Assembly (NCBI GenBank): GCA_026389975.1
Contig: JAPLGV010000071.1
Location: 1 to 7,754 of the forward strand
Length of the DNA: 7,754 nucleotides
From: Chloroflexota bacterium
GTDB taxonomy: Bacteria > Chloroflexota > Anaerolineae > Anaerolineales > Villigracilaceae
Direction: 5' to 3'
Positions 1 to 5,656 of this stretch are shown here, piece by piece. Positions within the stretch are counted from its first letter, which is position 1. Every line of letters starts with the position of its first letter. The notes below the pieces were generated by a model. That model was not told the origin of the DNA. It saw nothing but the letters and a program-made list of their open reading frames with translations, and searched no databases. The position numbers and the translations under genes are program-made.

Positions 1-1
1 G

Positions 2-685
2 GCCGGGGTGCTGGCCCAGACGCAAGGCGAATCCGACTGGTCCATCTATATGCGGCTGGACGAGTTGAAGGCGCTGAACGAATGGGCTATGGGACGCCGG
101 ATCAACTACAACAAAGATGGCTATAGCTTGGTGATCGTCAAAGTGGATAGCGTGGATCATGTGCTGGATGTCAATGACCAGATCACCGCCATGGGATTTC
201 AGGCCTATACTCCCCAATCTTTTGTGCAGGGGATCAACAACTTCTACCTGGTCCTGCAGGTCATTTTTGGGGGTGTGGGGGCTATTGCCCTGCTTGTGGC
301 TGCGATCGGGATCGCCAATACGATGGCGATGGCCATCCTGGAGCGGACGCGCGAGATCGGCCTGATGAAGGCGGTCGGTGCGACCAACCGGGACGTGCTC
401 TCCATTTTCCTGGGCGAAGCCGCCGGGATTGGCTTCCTTGGAGGCCTGGGCGGGGTGCTGATCGGTTGGCTGGCGGGACAGGGCATCAATGTGATTGCCC
501 TGGTGTACATGGCCCAGCAGTCGGCCAGCCAGGGCGGCATGCCGCCCAGTGTGGCGGTCTCCACCCCGGCCTGGCTGCCGGTATTTGCCCTGGTGTTTGC
601 CACGCTGATCGGACTCGTCTCCGGCCTTTACCCGGCTTTACGGGCTGCCACGCTGGTGCCGGTGCAGGCGCTAAAATATGAATAA
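2..685 (+). CDS. ABC transporter permease, MacB/FtsX type, C-terminal part (5' truncated by window edge)
   Basis: Membrane subunit of an ABC exporter of the MacB/LolC/FtsX superfamily, which couples cytoplasmic ATP hydrolysis to work on periplasmic or outer-face substrates. The frame is open from base 2 with no credible start and no SD, so the true N-terminus lies to the left. About 75 residues of extracytoplasmic domain come first, then three hydrophobic segments: one following NNFYLVLQVIF, one around FLGEAAGIGFLGGLGGVLIG, and one around WLPVFALVFATLIGLVSG. Family hallmarks are the conserved loop ERTREIGLMKAVGAT after the first helix and the C-terminal signature YPALRAATLVPVQALKYE. The reading frame is intact to a TAA stop. 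The partner ATPase is not in the window. The substrate cannot be inferred, and the fold assignment is secure. Confidence 0.93.
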   Translation, partial: AGVLAQTQGESDWSIYMRLDELKALNEWAMGRRINYNKDGYSLVIVKVDSVDHVLDVNDQITAMGFQAYTPQSFVQGINNFYLVLQVIFGGVGAIALLVAAIGIANTMAMAILERTREIGLMKAVGATNRDVLSIFLGEAAGIGFLGGLGGVLIGWLAGQGINVIALVYMAQQSASQGGMPPSVAVSTPAWLPVFALVFATLIGLVSGLYPALRAATLVPVQALKYE

Positions 686-1291
686 TGGCTCTTTTCGCCA
701 ATGATTATGATGTAGGGGCGGACCTTTTACGGCGGAGCCATCCATTTTCAAGATCGTCACCGAACCGGTGTGCGACGTCAGTCGTTGAAAGTTATCCAAC
801 GGCAGGCCGAGATAATGAGCCACTGCCAGTTTGATCGGGTCGGCGTGAAAGACCACGGCGATCAGTTCGTCTGCATGCGCACTTTCGATGGCGTCCAGGG
901 CGCGGACAACCCGCTCCTGGGCCTGAACGAAGGTTTCACCGCCGGGGAATTGAAATTGCGACGGGGTCTGCTGGATCACTTTCCAGAGCCTGGTGCGTCC
1001 CAGTACTTTCCAGGAACGCCCCGCCCAATCGCCGACATCAGTATCAGTGAGGTCCGGGCGGAGTTGGATTCTCAGCCCAAGGGTCTGCGCCAGCGGTTTG
1101 GCGGTCTCGACGGCGCGTTCCAGCGGGCTGGAATAGATCGCCTTGATGGGTAGTATGCTCAAGGTGCGGACGAGTTCCGCTGCCTGTTTCTGCCGGCGTC
1201 CGTTGAGATGGATACCGGGGATACGTCCGGGCATTCTATTTTTTACCAGGGTATCGTTTTCGCCGTGACGGATGAGGAGCAGGGTTGGCAT
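671..1291 (-). CDS. Histidine phosphatase family protein (phosphoglycerate-mutase-like)
   Basis: A 206-aa cytoplasmic phosphatase of the phosphoglycerate mutase branch. The signature LLLIRHGE at residues 4-11 supplies the phospho-acceptor His9 and Arg8. SSPLERAVETA (54-64) gives the second Arg (Arg59), and VVFHADP (146-152) gives the second catalytic His (His149). The words PGRIPGIHLN and QFPGGETF resemble the subgroup called probable phosphomutase, MSMEG_4193 family; that placement is from memory of family patterns. The length is usual for the family. The start ATG is at 1291, with AAAAAGG about 9 nt upstream. The TAG stop lies inside the convergent ABC permease gene (15 nt overlap), so the two mRNAs are complementary at their ends. 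The physiological substrate is unknown. Confidence 0.93.
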   Translation of the reverse strand: MPTLLLIRHGENDTLVKNRMPGRIPGIHLNGRRQKQAAELVRTLSILPIKAIYSSPLERAVETAKPLAQTLGLRIQLRPDLTDTDVGDWAGRSWKVLGRTRLWKVIQQTPSQFQFPGGETFVQAQERVVRALDAIESAHADELIAVVFHADPIKLAVAHYLGLPLDNFQRLTSHTGSVTILKMDGSAVKGPPLHHNHWRKEPLFIF

Positions 1292-1321
1292 GGGAATTGG
1301 CCTTTTTAGAGCGCTCGCCTG

Positions 1322-1350
1322 ATTGTTCTCGATTTTGAAGGTTTTGTCAA
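1322..1350 (-). promoter_or_regulatory. Predicted sigma-70-type promoter of the histidine phosphatase gene
   Basis: On the minus strand TTGACA (1350-1345, a perfect -35 match) is followed after exactly 17 nt by AACAAT (1327-1322, four of six matches to TATAAT). It is correctly oriented and about 30 nt before the ATG at 1291. Transcription would start near 1315, giving a short leader that contains the AAAAAGG ribosome site. Assigned by eye from consensus spacing. Confidence 0.55.
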
Positions 1351-1436
1351 TCCAGGGGTGTACCTATAAATTAGCCACTTCCTAATTCAAGCAAGGCTTA
1401 TTCCGGACTGGCTATTGTTGTATAGTGATGACAGCA

Positions 1437-1454
1437 AAAGGAGGTTCTCCCATG
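1437..1454 (+). promoter_or_regulatory. Orphan Shine-Dalgarno and ATG without a credible gene
   Basis: AAAGGAGG at 1437-1444 is a near-ideal ribosome binding site, 7 nt before an ATG at 1452, and is preceded by TATAGT at 1421-1426. The first codons read MTINPP, after which the sequence runs into the antisense of the oxidoreductase remnant. I interpret this as the surviving start of a gene that was cut off when the remnant arrived. A short functional peptide cannot be excluded. Confidence 0.4.
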
Positions 1455-1461
1455 ACGATCA

Positions 1462-1668
1462 ATCCACCGGCGTCTCGATGGCTGGTGTATTCCGGAAATG
1501 GTTCACTAGTGACACCGGGTGGGCGTAGGCCGTGCGGAACAGCCAGGCCTTGCGGACCCAGTCTCGCTCGACGACGAGAGCAATGGTCTCGCGGTGGGTG
1601 CGGACGAGCCGGTCAATCGGGATGGGCAGGGGAGATTCTACCCAATCTGCAATTGTTGTGTGATACTT
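1462..1668 (-). pseudogene. Remnant of an FAD-dependent oxidoreductase gene (C-terminal-region fragment)
   Basis: Bases 1471-1570 match 3101-3200 of the intact oxidoreductase gene without gaps at 86 of 100 positions, in the same orientation. Similarity extends a few bases to about 1465 on one side and stops sharply at about 1571 on the other. Translated on the minus strand, the fragment reads ERDWVRKAWLFRTAYAHPVS and continues LVNHFRNTPAIETPVD before a TGA at 1461-1459. The intact protein has the same words with six substitutions in about 36 residues. The frame stays open upstream to a stop at 1671-1669 (69 codons), but the first 32 or so residues (including PLPIPIDRLVRTHRETIA) do not resemble the intact protein. 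There is no start codon with an SD, and the last 34 residues, including the C-terminal FAD motif, are absent. Best read as a decaying duplicate. Confidence 0.75.
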
Positions 1669-1682
1669 TTATATCTATTTCG

Positions 1683-1688
1683 TATAAT
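1683..1688 (+). promoter_or_regulatory. Predicted -10 element of the sigma/anti-sigma operon
   Basis: A perfect TATAAT lies in an AT-rich stretch 45 nt before the chosen sigma start at 1733. The -35 region is weak: TGTGAT at 1659-1664 with an 18-nt spacer is the best candidate. Transcription would begin near 1695, which argues against translation from the ATG at 1697. I see no GGAAC-type ECF -35 motif, so autoregulation by the encoded sigma is not supported from sequence. Confidence 0.5.
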
Positions 1689-1732
1689 ATAGCAGAATGG
1701 ACATTCGAACAGACTTATTTGAAGGAATATTC

Positions 1733-2239
1733 ATGCAAGCAACTGAAGCCGACTGGGATGTAATCTACGCCGAACAATTGCCTCGCGTCTACAACTTCTT
1801 TCGTTATCGTGTTGGAGATGGCGCAACCGCAGAAGATTTGACGGCGGTTACTTTCGAGAAAGCCTGGCGTAACCGGATGCGCTATTGCCGCAAACTGGGG
1901 GCTTTCTCAACCTGGCTCTTTTCGATTTCTCGTAACGTAGCCACTGATTACTTTCGCAAGAATCACCATGAACTCCCTCTGGAGGATGCACGCTCTCCGA
2001 TAGATCCCATGTCAGTTGAAGAAGCCATCCAGCGCCGTCACGATTTCACCCAACTTTCGAGACTTCTAACACAGTTAACCGCCCGAGAGCGTGAACTGAT
2101 TTCCTATAAATATGGCGCTGAATTGGACAACCGTAAGATTGCCCGATTGACACATCTGAGCGAGTCAAACGTGGGCACCATTTTAAATCGCAGCGTGAAC
2201 AAACTGCGCGCTGCATGGGAGACCGAAGATGAACGATGA
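1733..2239 (+). CDS. RNA polymerase sigma factor, sigma-70 family (ECF-like)
   Basis: A 168-aa alternative sigma factor that would direct RNA polymerase to a dedicated promoter set. Region 2 spans roughly residues 13-78, with the typical words AEDLTAVTFEKAWRN and GAFSTWLFSISRNVATDYFR (core binding and -10 recognition). Region 4 spans about 108-160, with LTARERELISYKYGAELDNR then KIARLTHLSESNVGTILNRS, a clear helix-turn-helix for -35 recognition. There is no region 1 or 3, so it is ECF-sized. The start at 1733 is preferred because GAAGGA (1721-1726) lies 6 nt upstream. An in-frame ATG at 1697 would add 12 residues but has no SD and sits at the predicted transcription start. The gene overlaps the downstream membrane-protein gene by 11 nt, as expected for a sigma/anti-sigma pair. 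The signal sensed is unknown. Confidence 0.93.
   Translation: MQATEADWDVIYAEQLPRVYNFFRYRVGDGATAEDLTAVTFEKAWRNRMRYCRKLGAFSTWLFSISRNVATDYFRKNHHELPLEDARSPIDPMSVEEAIQRRHDFTQLSRLLTQLTARERELISYKYGAELDNRKIARLTHLSESNVGTILNRSVNKLRAAWETEDER
2217..2222 (+). promoter_or_regulatory. Ribosome binding site of the anti-sigma-like gene inside the sigma gene
   Basis: GGGAGA lies 6 nt before the ATG at 2229, within the last codons of the sigma gene. Together with the 11-nt overlap it fixes this start and implies translational coupling of the two proteins. Confidence 0.6.
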
Positions 2240-2972
2240 TTTCCTGAAACAATTTCGACAAAAACCGAGTAAAGGGTTTGCAAAAGATCTCTACGCGCGC
2301 ATTTCCCAATCTCCGCAGGGGGTTGGAGCAGTAAAAGCGCGTTTCTTTGCTTTCCGCCCTCTTGCCATTGGTTTTATTGCCTTGATTCTCGTATTTGCTG
2401 CCACGCTGACCTTCTCGCCGTCTGTGCGCGCCTTTGTTACAGATATCCTGCGCGAGATCGGCGGGATTACCTTCATCGAAACCGACCAGTATCCGGGCGG
2501 CGATGGCTCGGCTGGGACTGTGCCGACAGAATTAATGACATTGGGAGAGGCGCAAGCCCAGGTACCGTATCCGATCCAACTCCCTGCCTGGCTGCCGGAA
2601 GGGAGTGTCCGCCTTGACCTTGTCAGGGTGACTGAGTTCCCTGACTTTGTTTGGGCATTGGTGACCATCGAATGGGAGATTATCGAACCAGGGACAATCG
2701 GATCAGGACTACCTACTTTTAGACTGGCGATCTGGCCCTATTTTGGTGAGAGTAGGAGGATAGTGGGAGTGGATGCCATAGAAGAAGTGAGCATAAACGG
2801 TCTACCCGCGGCTCTATTCAAAGGAGGGTGGGACCTTGATTTGCATGAATGGAACTCAGACATCCCCGTCTTCACCTTGACATGGAGAAAGGGTGGAGAA
2901 GTATATAGCCTCGACTGGCCGTCGCAACTCTCATTGGATGATTTAATTCGAGTGGCCGAATCGATCCCATAG
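2229..2972 (+). CDS. Single-pass membrane protein, probable anti-sigma factor (DUF4367-like outer domain)
   Basis: A 247-aa protein, translationally coupled to the sigma factor. Residues 1-43 are basic and presumably cytoplasmic, and a single transmembrane helix lies at about 44-62 (PLAIGFIALILVFAATLTF). The remainder would be outside the membrane. The outer part contains LGEAQAQVPYPIQLPAWLPE (about 105-124) and ends with SLDDLIRVAESIP; this pattern resembles DUF4367 domains, which are often found in sigma-linked membrane proteins. By position and topology it would hold the sigma factor at the membrane until a signal releases it. The N-terminus has no HxxxCxxC zinc-binding anti-sigma motif and contains no Cys at all, so sequestration would have to use a different helix. 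Anti-sigma function is inferred from context; the membrane topology is read directly. Confidence 0.72.
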   Translation: MNDDFLKQFRQKPSKGFAKDLYARISQSPQGVGAVKARFFAFRPLAIGFIALILVFAATLTFSPSVRAFVTDILREIGGITFIETDQYPGGDGSAGTVPTELMTLGEAQAQVPYPIQLPAWLPEGSVRLDLVRVTEFPDFVWALVTIEWEIIEPGTIGSGLPTFRLAIWPYFGESRRIVGVDAIEEVSINGLPAALFKGGWDLDLHEWNSDIPVFTLTWRKGGEVYSLDWPSQLSLDDLIRVAESIP

Positions 2973-2989
2973 CATCAGATAAACCCGAT

Positions 2990-4279
2990 CTAACCCATCA
3001 TCAACCTCGCCGCCCGCCGCCCGATCTCCACCGCAAAATTCGTCCCGCGGTCCCAGGGGTAAACCTGGCTCATCGAAGCGAAATATACGCCTTGCACAGG
3101 CGTCTCGATGGCCGGGATATTCTGTGAATGGTTCACCAGCGGCACCGGCTGGGCATACGCCGTGCGGAACAGCCAGGCCTTGCGCACCCAGTCCCGCTCG
3201 AATTTTGGGTTGAACTTCTTCAAAGTGGGCAGGAAACGCTCCAGTAGTTCCTCCTGGCTCAGCCGGAAGAACTCGTGCTCGGGTTCCAGGTAATCGCCCA
3301 TGTAAAGGATGTGGTCACCGCCGAACTTGTCCGCCGGGACGTAGTTGGTGTGCTCCACCAGCGCCAGGAATGGGAAGCCCGCCGACTTCGGCAGGTTGTA
3401 CCAGTAATAGCCTTCCTCCGACAGCTGGTGCTTGAGCGCCAGGGCGATCACCACCGCCCCCAAGGATTTCAAACTCCTCAATCCGTGTAGATACTCTTCG
3501 GGTAAAGACGGGACGAGCCGGGACGTCGCTTCGGGCGAGAGCGTGACCAGAACCTTGTCGTATGCCTCGGTTGCCTCACTGCGGACCGTTACCGCGCTGG
3601 AACCTGCCGAGTGCTCGATGAGCGTGACCGGTGTCTGAAGGCGGATCTCGACTCCCATTTCCCGCAGCCTGTCCGCGAATAGATTGGCGAAGTGCTGGAA
3701 CCCGCCCTCAAACGTGCCCAGGCGCGTGGTGCGTGCTTTGAGACGGGCCCACATCCAGGCCATGTTGACCTGTTTGTAGTACCGCTCGCTAAATTTTCCG
3801 ATGATCAGCGGCTCCCACATCATCTTATAGACTTTCTCTCCCGCCCACTTGCGCAGCCACTCATCCACGGTGAATTTTTCCAGGGCTTTCCAGTTATTCG
3901 TCAGACGCAGGAACACGCCCACCAACCCGAAGCGGATTTTGTTGATCCCGAAGCCCAGGCCGGGGAAGAGCAGCGCTTTGACGATGGAATCGAAAGGGTA
4001 GAACTTCCCGTTGTGGTACATGACCGTTAACGGGCGTGGGAACAGGACTTTATCCTCCCATCCCAATTCTTTGATCAGACCGAGCATGTGCGTATCGCTG
4101 GCGAACCAGTGGTGGTAGAACTTCTCCACCGACCAGTCCCATCCGGGCTCCTTGAACCCGCTTGCCAGACCGCCGACGTAATCCGCGGCCTCGAAGATGG
4201 TCACTTTGTGACCGGCTTTGGTCAAATCGTACGCAGCCGCCATTCCGCTGAACCCTGCTCCGATGATTGCGATTTTCAT
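2990..4279 (-). CDS. NAD(P)/FAD-dependent oxidoreductase (protoporphyrinogen oxidase/amine oxidase-like)
   Basis: A 429-aa flavoenzyme of the HemY/amine-oxidase superfamily. The N-terminus MKIAIIGAGFSGMAAAYDL has the Rossmann GxGxxG (Gly7, Gly9, Gly12), with the ribose-binding acidic residue in VTIFEA (Glu29) followed by YVGGLA, the FAD pyrophosphate loop. The C-terminus carries the second FAD contact, VYPWDRGTNFAVEIGRRAA. The middle, with SVEKFYHHWF and MMWEPLIIGKFSERYYK, resembles bacterial members often annotated only as NAD(P)/FAD-dependent oxidoreductase; the substrate is unknown. The start at 4279 is chosen because the Rossmann strand begins there and AAGGTGA lies 6 nt upstream. A longer in-frame version from 4402 would add 41 basic residues and overlap the upstream gene. 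It lies 86 nt after a flippase-like gene on the same strand, hinting at envelope lipid or glycan work. A piece of its 3' region is duplicated at 1465-1571. Confidence 0.9.
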   Translation of the reverse strand: MKIAIIGAGFSGMAAAYDLTKAGHKVTIFEAADYVGGLASGFKEPGWDWSVEKFYHHWFASDTHMLGLIKELGWEDKVLFPRPLTVMYHNGKFYPFDSIVKALLFPGLGFGINKIRFGLVGVFLRLTNNWKALEKFTVDEWLRKWAGEKVYKMMWEPLIIGKFSERYYKQVNMAWMWARLKARTTRLGTFEGGFQHFANLFADRLREMGVEIRLQTPVTLIEHSAGSSAVTVRSEATEAYDKVLVTLSPEATSRLVPSLPEEYLHGLRSLKSLGAVVIALALKHQLSEEGYYWYNLPKSAGFPFLALVEHTNYVPADKFGGDHILYMGDYLEPEHEFFRLSQEELLERFLPTLKKFNPKFERDWVRKAWLFRTAYAQPVPLVNHSQNIPAIETPVQGVYFASMSQVYPWDRGTNFAVEIGRRAARLMMG

Positions 4280-4296
4280 ATTATTCACCTTATCAC

Positions 4297-4343
4297 CACA
4301 AAGGATATCAAGGGCACGCATGGAAGGCTTTTGAACCTTTGTG
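4297..4343. repeat. Inverted repeat in the spacer between the two minus-strand genes
   Basis: CACAAAGG (4297-4304) and CCTTTGTG (4336-4343) are perfect 8-base inverted arms separated by 31 bases. The rest of the 86-base spacer carries related words (AAGGGCACG, GTTCCGTCGTG), so it looks like a degenerate member of a family of CACAAAGG-rich intergenic repeats. The run of eight T at 4354-4361 is on the plus strand, downstream only in plus orientation, so it is not a terminator for the minus-strand genes on either side. Confidence 0.4.
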
Positions 4344-4365
4344 TTCCGTCGTGTTTTTTTTGTGA

Positions 4366-5388
4366 TTAATTTGTTGCTTCTTTCCTGAGCGAGTCGCTCC
4401 ACTTGATCCCCTCGCGTGTCATGTAATACGCGCCCAGCAGGGTGATCGGCAGCCAGAGTGCCATATGCAGGACAAGCGTGTAACCGGTCGCCACAGCCGT
4501 GTCCACGCCGTATGCTACCAGTACGGCAATACCGGGGGCGTCGAAGGTGCCCAGGTAACCTGGAGCGGCCGGAATGGTGGTTGCCAGGTTGACTATGCCG
4601 TTCATCAACATCAGTGTGAAGAAACTGACGTCTCCCTGGAGCCCAAAAGCGTGGAGCACAAACCAGTACTTGACCGTTTCCAACAGCCAGATGATGACGG
4701 AAGTCAGGAACACCATCAGCACGTTGACCGGCGAGCGCAGCGAGGCCAGGCCATCCAAAAACTTGTGCATGATACCGCCGGTCTGCTCGCGAATGCGGAC
4801 GGGCAGCAGCCGGTCAATGGTCCACTGGCCGGACCTGGCCGTCACCTTCGGGAACATGGCTGCCAGCAGGAAGGTAAACAACGCCCCGAAGAACGCCACG
4901 CTGCCCCATATGGCTAGATCCTGGATCGTGACGTTCCACTTTCCGACCGGGACGGACACATCCGCCAGTTTTGCCAGTTGCGCCAGATTGACGAACACAA
5001 AAGCCAGCATCACCACCCCGTCAAAAATCCGCTCCACGATGATGGTCGCCAGCGAAGCCGAGATTGGCACGCCTTCCTTGCGCTTCAGGATGACCGCCCG
5101 CAGCACCTCGCCCGCCCGTGCCGGGTAGATGTTATTGCCCATGTAGCCAATGCAAGTGATGGGGAATGTCACCCGCGTCTTGATCGCTTTGATTGGCGTG
5201 AGCAGGAAATGCCAGCGCCAGGCGCGCGCCCAGACTGCTACAAAATAAACTGCCACACCTGGAAGGATCCACCAGTAGTTGGCGCTTTGGAGCGCCAACC
5301 AGAAATCACCCCATTCCAGTTTGCGGACCACGAAATACAGGAACACCGCGCTGATTAAGACACCAACCCAGAATTGCCATTTTCTCAT
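4366..5388 (-). CDS. Flippase-like integral membrane protein (LPG_synthase_TM / UPF0104 family)
   Basis: A 340-aa polytopic membrane protein with about seven to eight hydrophobic segments, including residues 5-21, 36-55, 120-135, 155-175 and 220-240. Family signatures are YMGNNIYPARAGEVLRA (82-98), VERIFDG (118-124) and PAAPGYLGTFDAPG near the third quarter. This is the transmembrane domain of lysylphosphatidylglycerol synthases without the catalytic C-terminal domain. Stand-alone members are thought to move or handle lipid-linked substrates, but this one is unproven. The start at 5388 (MRKWQFWVG) begins the first helix directly. A GTG at 5430 would add 14 residues; neither start has a good SD. 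TAAAAT sits 8 nt before the ATG, compatible with an almost leaderless transcript. It is transcribed before the oxidoreductase gene, probably as one unit. Confidence 0.9.
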   Translation of the reverse strand: MRKWQFWVGVLISAVFLYFVVRKLEWGDFWLALQSANYWWILPGVAVYFVAVWARAWRWHFLLTPIKAIKTRVTFPITCIGYMGNNIYPARAGEVLRAVILKRKEGVPISASLATIIVERIFDGVVMLAFVFVNLAQLAKLADVSVPVGKWNVTIQDLAIWGSVAFFGALFTFLLAAMFPKVTARSGQWTIDRLLPVRIREQTGGIMHKFLDGLASLRSPVNVLMVFLTSVIIWLLETVKYWFVLHAFGLQGDVSFFTLMLMNGIVNLATTIPAAPGYLGTFDAPGIAVLVAYGVDTAVATGYTLVLHMALWLPITLLGAYYMTREGIKWSDSLRKEATN

Positions 5389-5480
5389 AAGAATGATTTT
5401 ACCATGGGGGCATGTACCACTCACTTCCACATTGAAAGTTGCAGAAACACCATTGTAAGGCTATCAGATTGCCGGTTTCG

Positions 5481-5489
5481 TGCTAGAAT
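5481..5489 (+). promoter_or_regulatory. Extended -10 promoter of the cNMP/PH gene
   Basis: TGCTAGAAT combines the extended -10 TGn with TAGAAT (five of six matches to TATAAT). No -35 match is present at 17 nt, as often seen with extended -10 promoters. Transcription would start near 5496, inside the first 27-bp repeat unit, leaving a leader of about 160 nt to the ATG at 5657. Confidence 0.45.
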
Positions 5490-5490
5490 T

Positions 5491-5544
5491 ACAGGGTACT
5501 GCGTAAATATCAGAACCACAGGGTACTGCGTAACTATTTGAACC
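5491..5544. repeat. Two tandem copies of a 27-bp unit
   Basis: The units are 5491-5517 and 5518-5544, directly adjacent, 24 of 27 bases identical; both begin ACAGGGTACTGCGTAA and end GAACC. The differences cluster in the second half. The repeats cover the predicted transcription start and early leader of the downstream gene. This is the usual geometry of a repressor operator, but a chance slippage duplication would look the same. Confidence 0.85.
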
Positions 5545-5638
5545 CAAATCGTCGTTTTTTCCTTACTTTTTGGCCGCGTCAGTTCAGAAATTCATACAAG
5601 AAGCAGTGAAATCTCGTTATTTTCGAGCAATTCGACAC

Positions 5639-5645
5639 AGGAAAG
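5639..5645 (+). promoter_or_regulatory. Ribosome binding site deciding the start of the cNMP/PH gene
   Basis: AGGAAAG lies 11 nt before the ATG at 5657. The spacing is slightly long, but it is the best SD in the region. It favours 5657 over the in-frame TTG at 5570 and the ATG at 5675. Confidence 0.4.
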
Positions 5646-5656
5646 ATCATAGATTT

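Larger units (their letters stand above)
1292..1732. other. Gene-poor interval between phosphatase and sigma factor genes
   Basis: No convincing complete gene lies in these 441 bases. The left part holds the phosphatase promoter. Near 1421 there is a TATAGT hexamer, then AAAGGAGG at 1437-1444 and an ATG at 1452, which together look like the expression signals of a gene whose body is missing. From about 1465 to 1571 there is a degenerate copy of the oxidoreductase 3' region (minus orientation). The last 60 bases are AT-rich and supply the sigma gene promoter. A plus-strand open frame from the ATG at 1452 exists, but it is antisense to the remnant and rich in Arg and Gly, so it is not called a gene. 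Confidence 0.7.
5389..5656. other. Divergent intergenic region with promoter and tandem repeat
   Basis: These 268 bases separate the minus-strand flippase-like gene from the plus-strand cNMP/PH gene. They contain an extended -10 element (5481-5489), two 27-bp tandem units (5491-5544), a T-rich stretch (5551-5570), and then about 85 bases that are open in frame with the downstream gene from a TTG at 5570. Those 85 bases encode a basic, poorly conserved-looking peptide and are treated as untranslated leader. Confidence 0.6.

Noticed and set aside
1503..1512. Perfect 10-base palindrome TCACTAGTGA
   Set aside because: It lies inside the degenerate oxidoreductase copy, and the intact copy has a non-palindromic word there. 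It arose by point changes and is not placed next to any promoter.
1697..1732. Earlier ATG of the sigma factor
   Set aside because: There is no SD, and it coincides with the predicted transcription start. GAAGGA before 1733 is better.
1452..1763. Plus-strand open frame from the SD/ATG at 1452 (about 103 codons)
   Set aside because: It runs antisense through the oxidoreductase remnant, is rich in Arg, Gly and Pro as expected from such antisense, and overlaps the sigma gene start. It shows no domain or hydrophobic pattern.
4336..4361. Rho-independent terminator (CCTTTGTG arm plus eight T)
   Set aside because: The T-run follows the stem only on the plus strand, where no gene is transcribed. The loop is 31 bases and the stem is not GC-rich.
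4280..4402. Longer start of the oxidoreductase at 4402
   Set aside because: It would place 41 basic residues before the Rossmann strand, overlap the upstream gene and lack an SD. The ATG at 4279 has AAGGTGA at 6 nt.
4465..5358. Plus-strand open frames opposite the flippase-like gene
   Set aside because: They are antisense shadows. The minus-strand frame has the conserved family motifs and membrane helices, while the plus frames have no recognisable features.
5491..5544. Minimal CRISPR array
   Set aside because: The two units are directly adjacent with no spacers, and there are no cas genes.
5570..5656. TTG start giving the cNMP/PH protein 29 more residues
   Set aside because: There is no SD before the TTG, the added peptide is basic and unlike the cNMP-binding family start, and a better SD stands before the ATG at 5657.
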